Part shown: in pieces, positions 7,903 to 16,603 of the stretch | Layout: each line of letters begins with the position of its first letter | How positions within the stretch are numbered: position 1 is the first letter of the stretch | From: Bradyrhizobium manausense | GTDB lineage: Bacteria > Pseudomonadota > Alphaproteobacteria > Rhizobiales > Xanthobacteraceae | Reading direction: 5' to 3' | NCBI RefSeq assembly: GCF_018130615.1 | Contig: NZ_JAFCKB010000015.1 | Coordinates: forward strand, 1 to 64,000 | DNA: 64,000 nt | Notes under the pieces: model-generated | Database searches by the model: none | Told to the model about the DNA's origin: nothing | The model's input: only the letters and a program-made list of their open reading frames with translations | Position numbers and translations under genes: made by a program

Positions 7903-8955
7903 TCAGCCGCGCACCGGTCGCCGCGCCATGCGAGGCGAGGCGCGCAGCACACGGCTGGGCTGGAGTGAGGTGAGATTGCCGACGAACTGGCGCGCGCTGT
8001 TTTCCCAGGAGCGCTCCAGCGCGAAATTGCGGCAGGTCTCGCGCGACATGGTGAGCGCGCGCAGGCACGCGGCGCGCAGATCGTTGTCGATCGCGCCGAT
8101 CGGATGATCGGCAATGACGTCCTTCGGTCCGGTCACCGGGAACGCCGCAACCGGCGTGCCGCAGGCCAGCGCCTCGAGTTGCACGACGCCGAAGGTGTCC
8201 GTGAGGCTCGGGAAGACGAAGACATCGGCGGCTGCCAGATGCGCGGTCAGATCCGCGCCCTTCTTCTCGCCGAGGAAGACGACATCCGGGTATTTCTTCT
8301 CGAGCGCCGCCTTCTGCGGACCATCGCCGACGACGACCTTGGTGCCGGGCAGATCGAGCGCGAGGAACGCCTCGAGATTCTTCTCCACCGCCACGCGGCC
8401 CATGGTCATGAAGATCGGGCCCGGCAGATCGAGCTTGGCCGGAGCGTCCGGATGGAACAGCTCGGTGTTGACGCCGCGCGTCCAGAAGCCGAGCCGCTTG
8501 AAGCCGCGCGCCGAGAGCTCCTGGCGCAGCGAGGGCGTCGCCACCATGGTCATGGCAGCAGCATCATGGAAGTGCCGCAGCACGGCATAGCCGACCGCGG
8601 CCGGGATACCGGTCCGCACCGAGACATATTCCGGAAAGCGCGTCGTGTAGGAGGTGGTGAAGGCAAGCCGGTTGCGGCGGCAATAGGCGCGTGCGGCCCA
8701 ACCGATCGGCCCTTCGGTCGCGATGTGCAGCGCTTCCGGTGCGGCTTTCTCGATCCGCCGCGCGATCTCCTTAGCCGTAGGCAGCGCCACGCGCAGGCCC
8801 GGATAGGTCGGCAGCGGCCACGACCGGAAGCCGTCCGGCGTCAGGAAGTCGATCTCGACATCGAGGGCCTTGGCGGCGTTCGCCAGCGAGGTCAGCGTCC
8901 GCACCACACCATTAACCTGCGGATGCCAGGCGTCAGTCGCGATTAATACCCGCAT
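7903..8955 (-). CDS. GT4-family glycosyltransferase
   Basis: The start chosen is the ATG at 8955 (MRVLIATDAWHPQVNGVVRT), where the family begins; an upstream extension of 15 residues looks spurious. The protein (about 350 residues) has the two-Rossmann GT-B layout: an N-terminal acceptor domain and a C-terminal nucleotide-sugar domain containing MGRVAVEKNLEAFL, VVVGDGPQKAALE and FPSLTDTFGVVQLEALACG. Relatives with the NGVVRT start include diacylglycerol glucosyl- and glucuronosyltransferases and SqdX-like enzymes, so a glycolipid product is plausible. It is the first gene of a probable operon with the methyltransferase. Confidence 0.82.
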   Translation of the reverse strand: MRVLIATDAWHPQVNGVVRTLTSLANAAKALDVEIDFLTPDGFRSWPLPTYPGLRVALPTAKEIARRIEKAAPEALHIATEGPIGWAARAYCRRNRLAFTTSYTTRFPEYVSVRTGIPAAVGYAVLRHFHDAAAMTMVATPSLRQELSARGFKRLGFWTRGVNTELFHPDAPAKLDLPGPIFMTMGRVAVEKNLEAFLALDLPGTKVVVGDGPQKAALEKKYPDVVFLGEKKGADLTAHLAAADVFVFPSLTDTFGVVQLEALACGTPVAAFPVTGPKDVIADHPIGAIDNDLRAACLRALTMSRETCRNFALERSWENSARQFVGNLTSLQPSRVLRASPRMARRPVRG

Positions 8956-9109
8956 GGGGAAATCCCGAGAGTTTGATGATTCTCGGTTTAGGACCATCAA
9001 CGAAGGATATTTCAGGCGTGTGACGTCACAGAAGTGTCGGCCCGCTGTTTTGTTCGTTAACGGACCCCTGCGGCCACGAAACTGTCATGAAACAATCCTT
9101 GCCGCGACG

Positions 9110-9125
9110 AAACCGTTTTCGGTTT
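9110..9125. promoter_or_regulatory. Short palindrome upstream of the L,D-transpeptidase gene
   Basis: AAACCG-TTTT-CGGTTT forms a 6-bp inverted repeat about 100 bp before the transpeptidase start. It sits in the 270-bp gap between the divergent glycosyltransferase and transpeptidase genes, together with several CGAAAC elements. It could be an operator, but no known family of sites was recognised. Confidence 0.3.
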
Positions 9126-9228
9126 TCCGCGCAAATGTCCCGAAACGTTTTGTCGTTAGTGATTTAGGCAACGGAGCACCGAAACGGTGCCGGGGTGATC
9201 AAAAACACCAAGCAAACAGGGGCGACCA

Positions 9229-9933
9229 ATGTTCAATATGGACACGTTCAAGACGTTTTCGCGCGCCGTTGCTGTCGGTGCGGTGGCTGTGACCGCAATC
9301 GCATTTGCCGGCCCGGCCAAGGCCGCGCCCGTGCAGCTGTTTCCGTTCTTCCAGCCGCTGCCGACCATGACCGCGCCGCAGCCGCTGCAGCCTTACCAGC
9401 CCTATCAGGCGACGCCGTATCAGGCCGCGCCATCGGAGGATCAGGACACTGTCGAGACGCCGGCGCGCTTCCGCCGCCAGACGGTTTCCTACGCGACGCG
9501 CGAGGCGCCGGGCACCATCGTCATCGATACGCCGAACACCTATCTCTATTACGTGCTCGGTAACGGCCAGGCGATCCGCTACGGCATCGGCGTCGGCCGC
9601 GACGGCTTCACATGGTCCGGTGTCCAGTCGGTGACCAAGAAGGCCGAGTGGCCGGATTGGACCCCGCCGCCGGAAATGATCCAGCGCCAGCCGTACCTGC
9701 CGCGCCACATGGCCGGCGGCCCCGGCAACCCGCTCGGTGCCCGTGCCATGTATCTCGGCGGCACCGTCTACCGCATCCACGGCACCAACGCCCCCGACAC
9801 GATCGGCAAGCACGTCTCCTCCGGCTGTATCCGCCTGACCAATGACGACGTCTCCGACCTCTACTCCCGCGTCAACGTCGGCACCAAGGTGGTCGTGCTG
9901 CCGATGACGGAGCGACGCGCCGAGCTGAGGTAG
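9229..9933 (+). CDS. L,D-transpeptidase (YkuD domain), exported
   Basis: The protein (234 residues) has a signal peptide ending near GPAKAAP, a Pro/Gln/Tyr-rich linker (about 35-75), then a YkuD domain. It would cross-link peptidoglycan peptides or attach proteins to it in the periplasm. The catalytic site shows H184 in YRIHGTN and C200 in SSGCIRLTN. The usual HGC is SGC here, as also in the second paralogue of this window (55211-56404). The segment APGTIVIDTPNTYLYYVLG is shared almost word for word with that paralogue. A clear Rho-independent terminator follows. The start has GGGG about eight bases upstream. Confidence 0.9.
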   Translation: MFNMDTFKTFSRAVAVGAVAVTAIAFAGPAKAAPVQLFPFFQPLPTMTAPQPLQPYQPYQATPYQAAPSEDQDTVETPARFRRQTVSYATREAPGTIVIDTPNTYLYYVLGNGQAIRYGIGVGRDGFTWSGVQSVTKKAEWPDWTPPPEMIQRQPYLPRHMAGGPGNPLGARAMYLGGTVYRIHGTNAPDTIGKHVSSGCIRLTNDDVSDLYSRVNVGTKVVVLPMTERRAELR

Positions 9934-9962
9934 CGCCGCGCTTAAGCGAGATTGGGATACGA

Positions 9963-9997
9963 ACGGCCCCGGCGATGCCGGGGCCGTTTTCGTTTTC
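9963..9997 (+). terminator. Rho-independent terminator
   Basis: An 11-bp perfect stem ACGGCCCCGGC / GCCGGGGCCGT (9963-9973 and 9977-9987) with loop GAT is followed by TTTTCGTTTT. It lies 30 bp after the transpeptidase stop codon. Confidence 0.92.
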
Positions 9998-10031
9998 GCC
10001 ACGCACTCCGCGATGAGATATCGTTGCCCAC

Positions 10032-10529
10032 ATGATCAGACTGCTCACACCCACTGACGCCGCCCGCTACCGCGCCATTCGTCTGGAAGCGCTTGCGGCG
10101 CATCCCGAAGCTTTCGCCAGCACCTTCGCGCGCGAGCAGGAAAAGCCCCTCGCCTGGTTCGCGGAGCGCCTCACCAATTCGGACGTCTTCGGCGCCTTCA
10201 TCGACGACGAGATCGTCGGCGTCGCCGGCTTCCGCCGGCAGGATGGTCCCCAGACCCTGCACAAGGCCGACCTCTGGGGCATGTATGTCCGACAGTCGGC
10301 GGGCAGAGCCGGCGTCGGTCGGCGTCTCGTCGACACGGTCATTGCCCATGCCGCAAGGCACGTCGAAAAACTCCAGCTCAGCGTTATGAGCAAAAATGAA
10401 GCGGCGTTGCGCCTCTACAAGGCCGCCGGCTTCGTCGAATACGGCCGCGAGGTGAAGGCACTGAAGCAGAACGGCCGCTATTTTGATGAAGTCCTGATGG
10501 AATTGTTCGTCGACGGAAGCGGCAAATAG
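10032..10529 (+). CDS. GNAT-family N-acetyltransferase
   Basis: The 165-residue protein has the GNAT fold signature: an N-terminal strand-helix with RYRAIRLEALAAHPEAF, the acetyl-CoA binding segment MYVRQSAGRAGVGRRLVDTVI (R/Q-x-x-G-x-G/A motif at AGRAGVGRRL), and a C-terminal NEAALRLYKAAGFVEYG that closes the domain. The acceptor substrate cannot be inferred. The gene stands alone between two terminators. Confidence 0.88.
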   Translation: MIRLLTPTDAARYRAIRLEALAAHPEAFASTFAREQEKPLAWFAERLTNSDVFGAFIDDEIVGVAGFRRQDGPQTLHKADLWGMYVRQSAGRAGVGRRLVDTVIAHAARHVEKLQLSVMSKNEAALRLYKAAGFVEYGREVKALKQNGRYFDEVLMELFVDGSGK

Positions 10530-10534
10530 CGAAA

Positions 10535-10559
10535 ACGGCCCCGGTGAGGCCGGAGCCGT
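10535..10559 (+). terminator. Probable terminator after the GNAT gene
   Basis: A stem of about ten pairs with one C-A mismatch (ACGGCCCCGG pairing with CCGGAGCCGT) lies 6 bp after the GNAT stop and is followed by a short ATTTT. It resembles the stronger terminator at 9963 in sequence. Confidence 0.65.
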
Positions 10560-10584
10560 CTGCGATTTTGCGCCGATAATCTGT

Positions 10585-10848
10585 TCAAGCCCGCCCGGCG
10601 CGTGGCCGCCCCGACATCAGCCGCAGCCACGCCGCCGAGTGAAACGCACTCATCAGCAGATACATCGGCACCATCCCGCCCAGCGACAGCCCGTGGCCGG
10701 CGGAGCAGAGCATGTCCGCCGGGCCGCCGCTGAACATGGCCGTCAGCACGGCCATGATCGCAAAGATCGGGCTGGCCGCAAGACCCAGCCATCGGGCAAG
10801 GTGGGATGCGGCTTCGCGGCTGGCGCCGGCGGGATGGAGTTCGGTCAT
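10585..10848 (-). CDS. Small membrane protein, downstream partner of the DUF899 gene
   Basis: I start this 87-residue protein at the ATG at 10848. Its first bases overlap the stop of the upstream DUF899 gene in an ATGA arrangement, which indicates translational coupling. Two hydrophobic segments are visible, ASPIFAIMAVLTAMF and GLSLGGMVPMYLLMSAF, with a Cys-containing loop PADMLCSAGHG between them and an Arg-rich end. No known function. The tight overlap suggests it acts with, or is made together with, the DUF899 protein. Confidence 0.7.
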   Translation of the reverse strand: MTELHPAGASREAASHLARWLGLAASPIFAIMAVLTAMFSGGPADMLCSAGHGLSLGGMVPMYLLMSAFHSAAWLRLMSGRPRAGRA

Positions 10849-11627
10849 TGCGCCCCCGGCGTGCGAAGCGCGATCTCTCCGGCATCGGACACCTCGACCC
10901 ATTTCTTGTCGGGCGCAGCGCCATCCTCGTAGCTATCGTGCCAGTTCCACCATTTGTAGGTCGCCGTCTGCGGATAGCCGGCCGGCGACTGTTCCCAGAC
11001 CTCCTGGCGGCCGAGCGGGGTGATGTCGAGATAGTTCCAGGTGCCGCCCATCTGCTCGTCGCCGCGGCTCTTGATCAGATAGGTGCGGAAGATGCGCGTC
11101 CCGTCGCGATAGAACACGTTGGTGCCGTGCCACTCGCCGACGCCGAAATCGGCATCGAAGCTGTCGGTTATGGTGACCCACGGCATGGTCCAGCCCATCC
11201 GCGCCTTCAGCCGCGCGATATCCGCCTGCGGCGCACGCGAGGCGAACACCAGCGTGGTATCGCGGGCGTTCAAATGGGAGACGTGGGCAACCTGATCGGC
11301 CACCATCGAGCAGCCGCGGCAGGCATGGTCGGGCCAGCCGAACACACCCGGCTCGAAGAAGGCGCGGTACAGGATCAGCTGCCGCCGGCCCTGGAACAGG
11401 TCGAGCAGACTGGCCTTGCCCTTGGGCGTCTCGAATGCGTAGGCTTTGTCCACTTCCATCCACGGCATGCGCCGGCGTTCGGCGGCGAGTGCATCGCGGG
11501 CGCGGGTATGCGCCTTTTCCTTCACGAGCAGTTGCTGACGGGCTGCCTCCCAGTCCTGCGGCGACACCACCGGCGGTGTCTGCATGGCGGTCTGTCCGTT
11601 ACTTCCTGCTTTGTCTGCTGATGTCAT
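10845..11627 (-). CDS. DUF899 thioredoxin-fold protein
   Basis: The start at 11627 (MTSADKAG) is supported by GGAGAG seven bases upstream; the frame remains open further but runs antisense to the neighbouring regulator. The protein (260 residues) carries typical DUF899 features: the VVSPQDWEAARQQLL opening, KAHTRARDALAAERRRMPW, FFEPGVFGWPDHACRGCSM with a C-x-x-C pair, and WNYLDITPLGRQE near the end. Family members have a thioredoxin-like fold and are of unknown role, possibly redox. A divergently oriented regulator gene starts about 100 bp away. Confidence 0.85.
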   Translation of the reverse strand: MTSADKAGSNGQTAMQTPPVVSPQDWEAARQQLLVKEKAHTRARDALAAERRRMPWMEVDKAYAFETPKGKASLLDLFQGRRQLILYRAFFEPGVFGWPDHACRGCSMVADQVAHVSHLNARDTTLVFASRAPQADIARLKARMGWTMPWVTITDSFDADFGVGEWHGTNVFYRDGTRIFRTYLIKSRGDEQMGGTWNYLDITPLGRQEVWEQSPAGYPQTATYKWWNWHDSYEDGAAPDKKWVEVSDAGEIALRTPGAQ

Positions 11628-11729
11628 GATCGCTCTCCAAACCTTTCGCTCACCGCCCATTGTCGGCCGTCGACGATTTCTGGCACCAGACGGTTGCGCG
11701 GTGGGAGTAACAAGTGTGGCGGGATTTTC

Positions 11730-12950
11730 ATGGAGTCGCTGATCACGGCCGCCGCACGGGCGCTGGAGGCCGGCGATCCACTCGGCGCGCTGAACCGCGT
11801 CGCACTGCGCAACGATGCGCCCTCGCTGGCGCTGCGCGGCATCGCGATGGCCCAGCTCGGCGATCTCGCCAAGGCCAAGACGCTGCTGCGAAGCGCCGCG
11901 CGCGCCTTCGGTCCGAGAGAGGCGGTCGCGCGTGCGCGGTGCGTCGTCGCCGAGGCGGAGATCGCGCTGGTCTCGCGCGACCTGAGCTGGCCGGCCAAGA
12001 CGCTTGCAGCCGCACGCGCCACGCTCGCAAGCCACGGTGATCTCGCCAATGCCGCCCATGCGGGCCATATCGAAGGCCGTCGTCTTCTCCTGCTCGGACG
12101 CATCGACGACGCCGAGCGCACGCTGACCGAGATCGGCGCCGCCCCGCTCCCGCCTGCATCTGTGGTCGTGCGCGAGCTCGTCGCCGCCGGCATCGCCATC
12201 AGGCGGCTGAAAACAAAAGATGCGCGCGCCGCACTCGATCGCGCGGGCAAGGCAGCGCGGCAAGCGAATATCCCTGCGCTCCTCGCCGAGGTCGACAGCG
12301 CCAACCTCATCCTCGATACGCCGGCCGCGCGGCTGATCGCGCGTGGCAGCGAGCACCCGCTGCTGCTCGGAGAGGTCGAGCGACTGGCGACCTCGACCGC
12401 GCTCGTCGTCGACACCTTCCATCATGTCGTGCGCCGGCAAGGCACGACCGTGCCGCTCGGAACGCGCCCGGTGCTGTTCGCGCTCGCCCGTCTCTTGGCG
12501 CAGGCCTGGCCCGCGGATGTCTCGCGCGAGGCGCTGATATCGGGCGCGTTCCAGGCCAAGCACGCCGATGAGTCCCATCGCGCACGCTTGCGTGTCGAGA
12601 TCGGGCGGCTCCGCACCCAGCTCAAGCCGCTGGCCGAGATCAGCGCGACCAAGCAGGGTTTTGAGCTGGCGCCGCGCAAGACCCGCGACGTCATCGTGCT
12701 GGCCCGGCCCGTCGAGGAGAAGCACGCCGCCGTGCTGGCCATTCTCGCCGACGGCGAGCCGTGGTCGAGCTCTGCCCTCGCGCTCGCACTTGGCATGAGC
12801 GCGCGCTCGGTGCAGCGGGCGCTCGAAGAGCTGGCGCGATCGAACAAGGTGCAGTCGTTCGGCCACGGTCGCGCCCGCCGCTGGATGACCCCGCCCGTCC
12901 CGGGATTCCCGACAGGCTTGTTACTCCCCACGCCGTTGTTGAAGGCGTAG
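11730..12950 (+). CDS. Transcriptional regulator with helical repeats and winged-helix C-terminus
   Basis: The ATG at 11730 follows GGCGGG; an upstream TTG is less likely. The protein (about 406 residues) begins with an alanine-rich helical region (about 1-200) of TPR-like character. A DNA-binding-like segment follows around 225-310 (VVRRQGTTVPLGTRPVLFALARLLAQ to LRVEIGRLRTQLKPL), recalling OmpR/SARP-type winged helices. A C-terminal HTH appears in SSSALALALGMSARSVQRAL. It is divergent from the DUF899 operon and upstream of a beta-propeller protein in the same direction. It probably regulates one or both, which is inference from position. Confidence 0.65.
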   Translation: MESLITAAARALEAGDPLGALNRVALRNDAPSLALRGIAMAQLGDLAKAKTLLRSAARAFGPREAVARARCVVAEAEIALVSRDLSWPAKTLAAARATLASHGDLANAAHAGHIEGRRLLLLGRIDDAERTLTEIGAAPLPPASVVVRELVAAGIAIRRLKTKDARAALDRAGKAARQANIPALLAEVDSANLILDTPAARLIARGSEHPLLLGEVERLATSTALVVDTFHHVVRRQGTTVPLGTRPVLFALARLLAQAWPADVSREALISGAFQAKHADESHRARLRVEIGRLRTQLKPLAEISATKQGFELAPRKTRDVIVLARPVEEKHAAVLAILADGEPWSSSALALALGMSARSVQRALEELARSNKVQSFGHGRARRWMTPPVPGFPTGLLLPTPLLKA

Positions 12951-12977
12951 GTTGGTCGCATCACAGGGATCTAGCAC

Positions 12978-13616
12978 ATGAAGCGTTCCGCCGCAGAGAT
13001 CGTCACCGAGTACGGCCCCTTTCCGGGCGTCGAGGCCGTGCATGGCGTCAGTTATGACGGCAGCCATGTCTGGTTCGCATCGGGCGACAAATTGAACGCG
13101 GTCGATCCGGCCAACGGCAAGATCGCGCGCTCGCTCGATGTCGCCGCACATGCGGGAACGGCGTTCGACGGCCGGCATCTGTTCCAGATCGCAGAGGATC
13201 GCATCCAGAAGATCGACGCGGCGAGCGGTGCGGTCGTCGGCACGATTCCCGCGCCCGGCGGCGGCGGCGATTCAGGACTAGCCTGGGCCGAAGGCTCGCT
13301 CTGGGTCGGGCAGTATCGCGACCGCAAGATCCATCAGATCGATCCCGACACGGGGAAGATTCTCCGCACCATCGAGAGCAAGCGCTTCGTGACCGGCGTG
13401 ACCTGGGTCGATGGCGAGCTCTGGCATGGCACCTGGGAAGGCGAGGACAGCGACATCAGGCGGATCGATCCTGACACGGGCAAGGTGCTCGAGCAGCTCG
13501 ATATGCCGGCGGGCACGATGGTCTCGGGGCTGGAGTCCGACGGCGGCGATCGCCTGTTCTGCGGCGGCGGCGCCAGCGGCAAGGTGCGCGCGGTCCGCCG
13601 CCCCAGGCGCGGTTAG
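12978..13616 (+). CDS. Beta-propeller protein (glutamine cyclotransferase/PQQ-repeat-like)
   Basis: This 212-residue protein contains repeated propeller blades with the pattern DGxHLWxA...IxxIDPxTGK: WFASGDKLNAVDPANGK, LFQIAEDRIQKIDAASGA, LWVGQYRDRKIHQIDPDTGK and GEDSDIRRIDPDTGK. No signal peptide is seen, so it is likely cytoplasmic. Similar blades occur in glutaminyl cyclases and PQQ-like proteins, but no catalytic residues are identified. It begins 27 bp after the regulator gene and is probably co-transcribed. Confidence 0.7.
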   Translation: MKRSAAEIVTEYGPFPGVEAVHGVSYDGSHVWFASGDKLNAVDPANGKIARSLDVAAHAGTAFDGRHLFQIAEDRIQKIDAASGAVVGTIPAPGGGGDSGLAWAEGSLWVGQYRDRKIHQIDPDTGKILRTIESKRFVTGVTWVDGELWHGTWEGEDSDIRRIDPDTGKVLEQLDMPAGTMVSGLESDGGDRLFCGGGASGKVRAVRRPRRG

Positions 13617-13751
13617 CGCGGGCAGAAAGAACAAACGGCAACGGCATGGCCGCTTCCGTTAACGCATTTGCCGCAATTCCACCCCATCGGTGCGCTCTAG
13701 CGCCCTCCTCGCCTGCCCTGTAAAATCTCGCCGGGGCGGCCAGGGGGATTG

Positions 13752-15320
13752 ATGCGTCTGACGTTGAATTTGAAGACCGTGCTGATCGCCGTTGCGGTGC
13801 TCGCGGCGTCGTTTTTCATCAGCCTGAAGGCGATGGACTGGCTCGCGCCGCGCGCGACCAATTCCACGCCACCGGTCGCAGAGATGCCGCCGCTGCCGCC
13901 CGCGTCCAAGAGTTCGATCGTGGTGGCGCCGGTGGCGATCGCGCTGTCGGCGATCCGGGAGCAGGCCGAGAAGGCCTCGCCGCGCAATTTCGCCGGCAAG
14001 GCGGACAACCCGATCTCGCAGATCCTGGAGAACGCCGATATCGGCTGGACCGCCGCCCGCGGACCGATGTCGGCGACCGGTGACAAAGACGTGCTGACGC
14101 TGTCGACGCCGATCACCGGCAAGCTGAACGTGACGGGGTCGCTGTCGGCGAAAGCCACCGGCGCGCTCGGCGATGCGCTTGGCAGCGTGCTCGGCGGCGA
14201 CGCGGCGAAACGGATCGGCGCGGTCAACATCAAGAATTTGAACGCCAGCGCCGAGATCAAAGGCAATGTCGTCGTCACCTCGCGCCCGAAGCTCGCCGCC
14301 GCCTGGCATCTCGAGCCCAATCTCGGCGCCCAGGTCAATCTCGGTGACACCAATCTCAACGTCGCCGGTGCCAAGGTCAACGTTCCCGCGCAGGTGAAGC
14401 CGCTGATCGACAAGACGGTCGGCGATCAGCTCAACGTCGTCGCCGAGCGCATCCGCAACGATCCCAGCCTGCGCGACAACGCGAAGGTGCAATGGGCCAA
14501 GGCCTGCCGCTCGATCCCGCTGCAAGGCAGCAGTTCCTCGGCCGCGCTGCCGCCGCTCTGGCTCGAGATGAAGCCGACCCGCGCCATCGCGGCGCAGCCG
14601 CGCGTCGATGCGCAGGCCGTCACCCTGCTGCTCGGCCTGGAGGCCGAGACGCGCGTGACCTCGACGCCGACCAAGCCGGACTGCCCGTTCCCCGACAAGA
14701 TCTCGATCGTGCCGCCGACCGGCACCGGCGTGAATATCGGCGTACCGATCGACGTGCCTTTCACCGAGATCAACAAGCTGATCGCGGCCCAGATGGTCAG
14801 CCACACCTATCCCGAGGACGGCTCCGGCCCTGTCGACGTCACGGTGAAGAGCGTCAACGTCGTCCCGTCGGGCGACCGGCTGCTGATCTCGCTGCTGGTC
14901 CGCGCCAAGGAAAAGAAGAGCTGGCTCGGGCTCGGCGCCGAGGCGACCGTGCACATCTGGGGCCGGCCGATGCTCGACCAGGCGCAGCAGACGCTGCGGC
15001 TCGCCGACATCCAGCTCGCGGTGGAATCCGAGGCAGCCTTCGGCCTGCTCGGCGCCGCAGCCCGTGCGGTGGTACCACAGATGCAGCAGGCGCTGGTGCA
15101 GAAGGCGACGCTCGATTTGAAGCCGATCGCCGCCAATGCGCGGGAGAAGATTGCGGCCGTCATCGCCGACTTCCAGAAAAGCGAGGACGGCGTCAAGGTC
15201 GAGGCCAATATCAGCAGTCTCACCTTGGCCGACATCGCCTTCGACGCCAAGACGCTGCGCGTGGTCGCGGAAGCCGGCGGCACCCTGAACGTCTATGTGA
15301 CCAAGCTGTCGGGGATGTAG
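13752..15320 (+). CDS. DUF4403 family protein, membrane-anchored
   Basis: The ATG at 13752 is preceded by AGGGGG at four bases. The protein (522 residues) has an N-terminal membrane anchor or uncleaved signal (LNLKTVLIAVAVLAASFFIS), then a long beta-rich region with alternating polar and apolar residues. Typical DUF4403 blocks are ISVPLS-like VPIDVPFTEINKLIAAQM, a GxLxxxxxLxG-like region and C-terminal VKVEANISSLTLADIAFD. Family members resemble lipid-carrier or AsmA/SMP-like envelope proteins; the function is not known. It is followed by a 120-bp gap and the transporter operon. Confidence 0.75.
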   Translation: MRLTLNLKTVLIAVAVLAASFFISLKAMDWLAPRATNSTPPVAEMPPLPPASKSSIVVAPVAIALSAIREQAEKASPRNFAGKADNPISQILENADIGWTAARGPMSATGDKDVLTLSTPITGKLNVTGSLSAKATGALGDALGSVLGGDAAKRIGAVNIKNLNASAEIKGNVVVTSRPKLAAAWHLEPNLGAQVNLGDTNLNVAGAKVNVPAQVKPLIDKTVGDQLNVVAERIRNDPSLRDNAKVQWAKACRSIPLQGSSSSAALPPLWLEMKPTRAIAAQPRVDAQAVTLLLGLEAETRVTSTPTKPDCPFPDKISIVPPTGTGVNIGVPIDVPFTEINKLIAAQMVSHTYPEDGSGPVDVTVKSVNVVPSGDRLLISLLVRAKEKKSWLGLGAEATVHIWGRPMLDQAQQTLRLADIQLAVESEAAFGLLGAAARAVVPQMQQALVQKATLDLKPIAANAREKIAAVIADFQKSEDGVKVEANISSLTLADIAFDAKTLRVVAEAGGTLNVYVTKLSGM

Positions 15321-15444
15321 CGCGCCGGCCCCGAGCTGGCCCGTCGCTTGCATCGCTGGCATTCTCATTGGAGGATGCTAAGCTGCCTGTTGCAACCTCG
15401 AAAAGGGGTGGCGACACCAGTGTAGCTTGATGCGCGAGGACAAC

Positions 15445-16554
15445 ATGGAAGCCGGCATGGTCACATCTGCGCCGGCACTGGTGCGCTTTTCCGGCATTCA
15501 GAAGACCTATGATGGCGAGCATCTCGTGGTGAAGAACCTCGATCTCGACATCAGGAAGGGCGAGTTCATCACCCTGCTCGGCCCGTCGGGCTCGGGCAAG
15601 ACCACCACGCTGATGATGCTGGCCGGCTTCGAGGTTCCGACCCAGGGCGAGATCTACCTCGCGGACCGTCCGATCAAGAACATGCCGCCGCACAAGCGCG
15701 ACATCGGCATGGTGTTCCAGAATTATGCCCTGTTTCCCCACCTGACGATCGAGGAGAACGTCGCCTTCCCGCTCTCCGTTCGCAAGACGAACAAGGCCGA
15801 AACGCAAGCGCGCGTCAAGGCGGCGCTGCGGATGATCAAGATGGAGACCCTGGCGCAGCGGCGGCCCGGGCAACTGTCCGGCGGCCAGCAGCAGCGTGTG
15901 GCGCTGGCCCGTGCGCTGGTCTTCAACCCGCAGCTCGTGCTGATGGACGAGCCCCTGGGCGCCCTGGACAAGAGGCTGCGCGAGCAGATGCAGCTGGAGA
16001 TCAAGCAGCTGCACGAGACGATGGGCATCACCGTCGTCTATGTCACCCACGACCAGAGCGAAGCGCTCACCATGTCGGACCGCATCGCCGTGTTCAACGA
16101 CGGCATCGTGCAGCAGATCGACAAGCCCGACGCGCTGTACGAGCATCCGGTCAACAGCTTCGTTGCCAACTTCGTCGGCGAGAACAATGTGCTTGATGGC
16201 ACCGTGGAGACGGTCGACAAGGATTATTGCCGCGTCGCGCTCGCGGCCGGAGGCTCCGTCATGGCCCGTGCCGTCAATGTATCAGGCGCGGGCGCATCGA
16301 CTTCCCTATCGGTGCGGCCGGAGCGGGTCGCGATCGTCCCCGATGGTACCTCCAGCGACGGACCGAACCGCCTGCCGGCCAAGGTGCAGAACACCATCTA
16401 TCTCGGCGACCACGCGCTGGCCGTGCTGGATGTCTCGGGGAATGCCGAGTTCATGGTCAAGCTTCAGCCGGGCGCGCATGACAGCCTGAAACACGGAGAG
16501 AGTGTCTTCATCACCTTCCGCCCCGAGGACTGCCTCGCCCTCGATCCCGCCTGA
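15445..16554 (+). CDS. ABC transporter ATPase, polyamine type (PotA/PotG-like)
   Basis: The ATG at 15445 has GAGG at the correct distance; an ATG five codons earlier is possible. The protein (369 residues) energises uptake of the operon's substrate. Walker A GPSGSGKTT is at about 46-54, the signature LSGGQQQRVALARAL, Walker B LVLMDEPLGALD and the H-loop VTHDQSEALT follow. A C-terminal TOBE-like domain (about 235-369) fits the PotA/MalK branch. It is the first gene of an operon with a binding protein and two permeases, an order usual for putrescine/spermidine systems. Confidence 0.92.
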   Translation: MEAGMVTSAPALVRFSGIQKTYDGEHLVVKNLDLDIRKGEFITLLGPSGSGKTTTLMMLAGFEVPTQGEIYLADRPIKNMPPHKRDIGMVFQNYALFPHLTIEENVAFPLSVRKTNKAETQARVKAALRMIKMETLAQRRPGQLSGGQQQRVALARALVFNPQLVLMDEPLGALDKRLREQMQLEIKQLHETMGITVVYVTHDQSEALTMSDRIAVFNDGIVQQIDKPDALYEHPVNSFVANFVGENNVLDGTVETVDKDYCRVALAAGGSVMARAVNVSGAGASTSLSVRPERVAIVPDGTSSDGPNRLPAKVQNTIYLGDHALAVLDVSGNAEFMVKLQPGAHDSLKHGESVFITFRPEDCLALDPA

Positions 16555-16603
16555 TCCCAACGATCAACCTCAACGTAACGCACATGAAGAAGGAACAAGG
16601 ACC

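Noticed and set aside
10845-12866. A 673-residue open frame on the minus strand
   Set aside because: The DUF899 protein accounts for the last 260 residues and has a good start at 11627. The upstream part is antisense to the regulator gene and has the repetitive Arg-rich look of a shadow frame.
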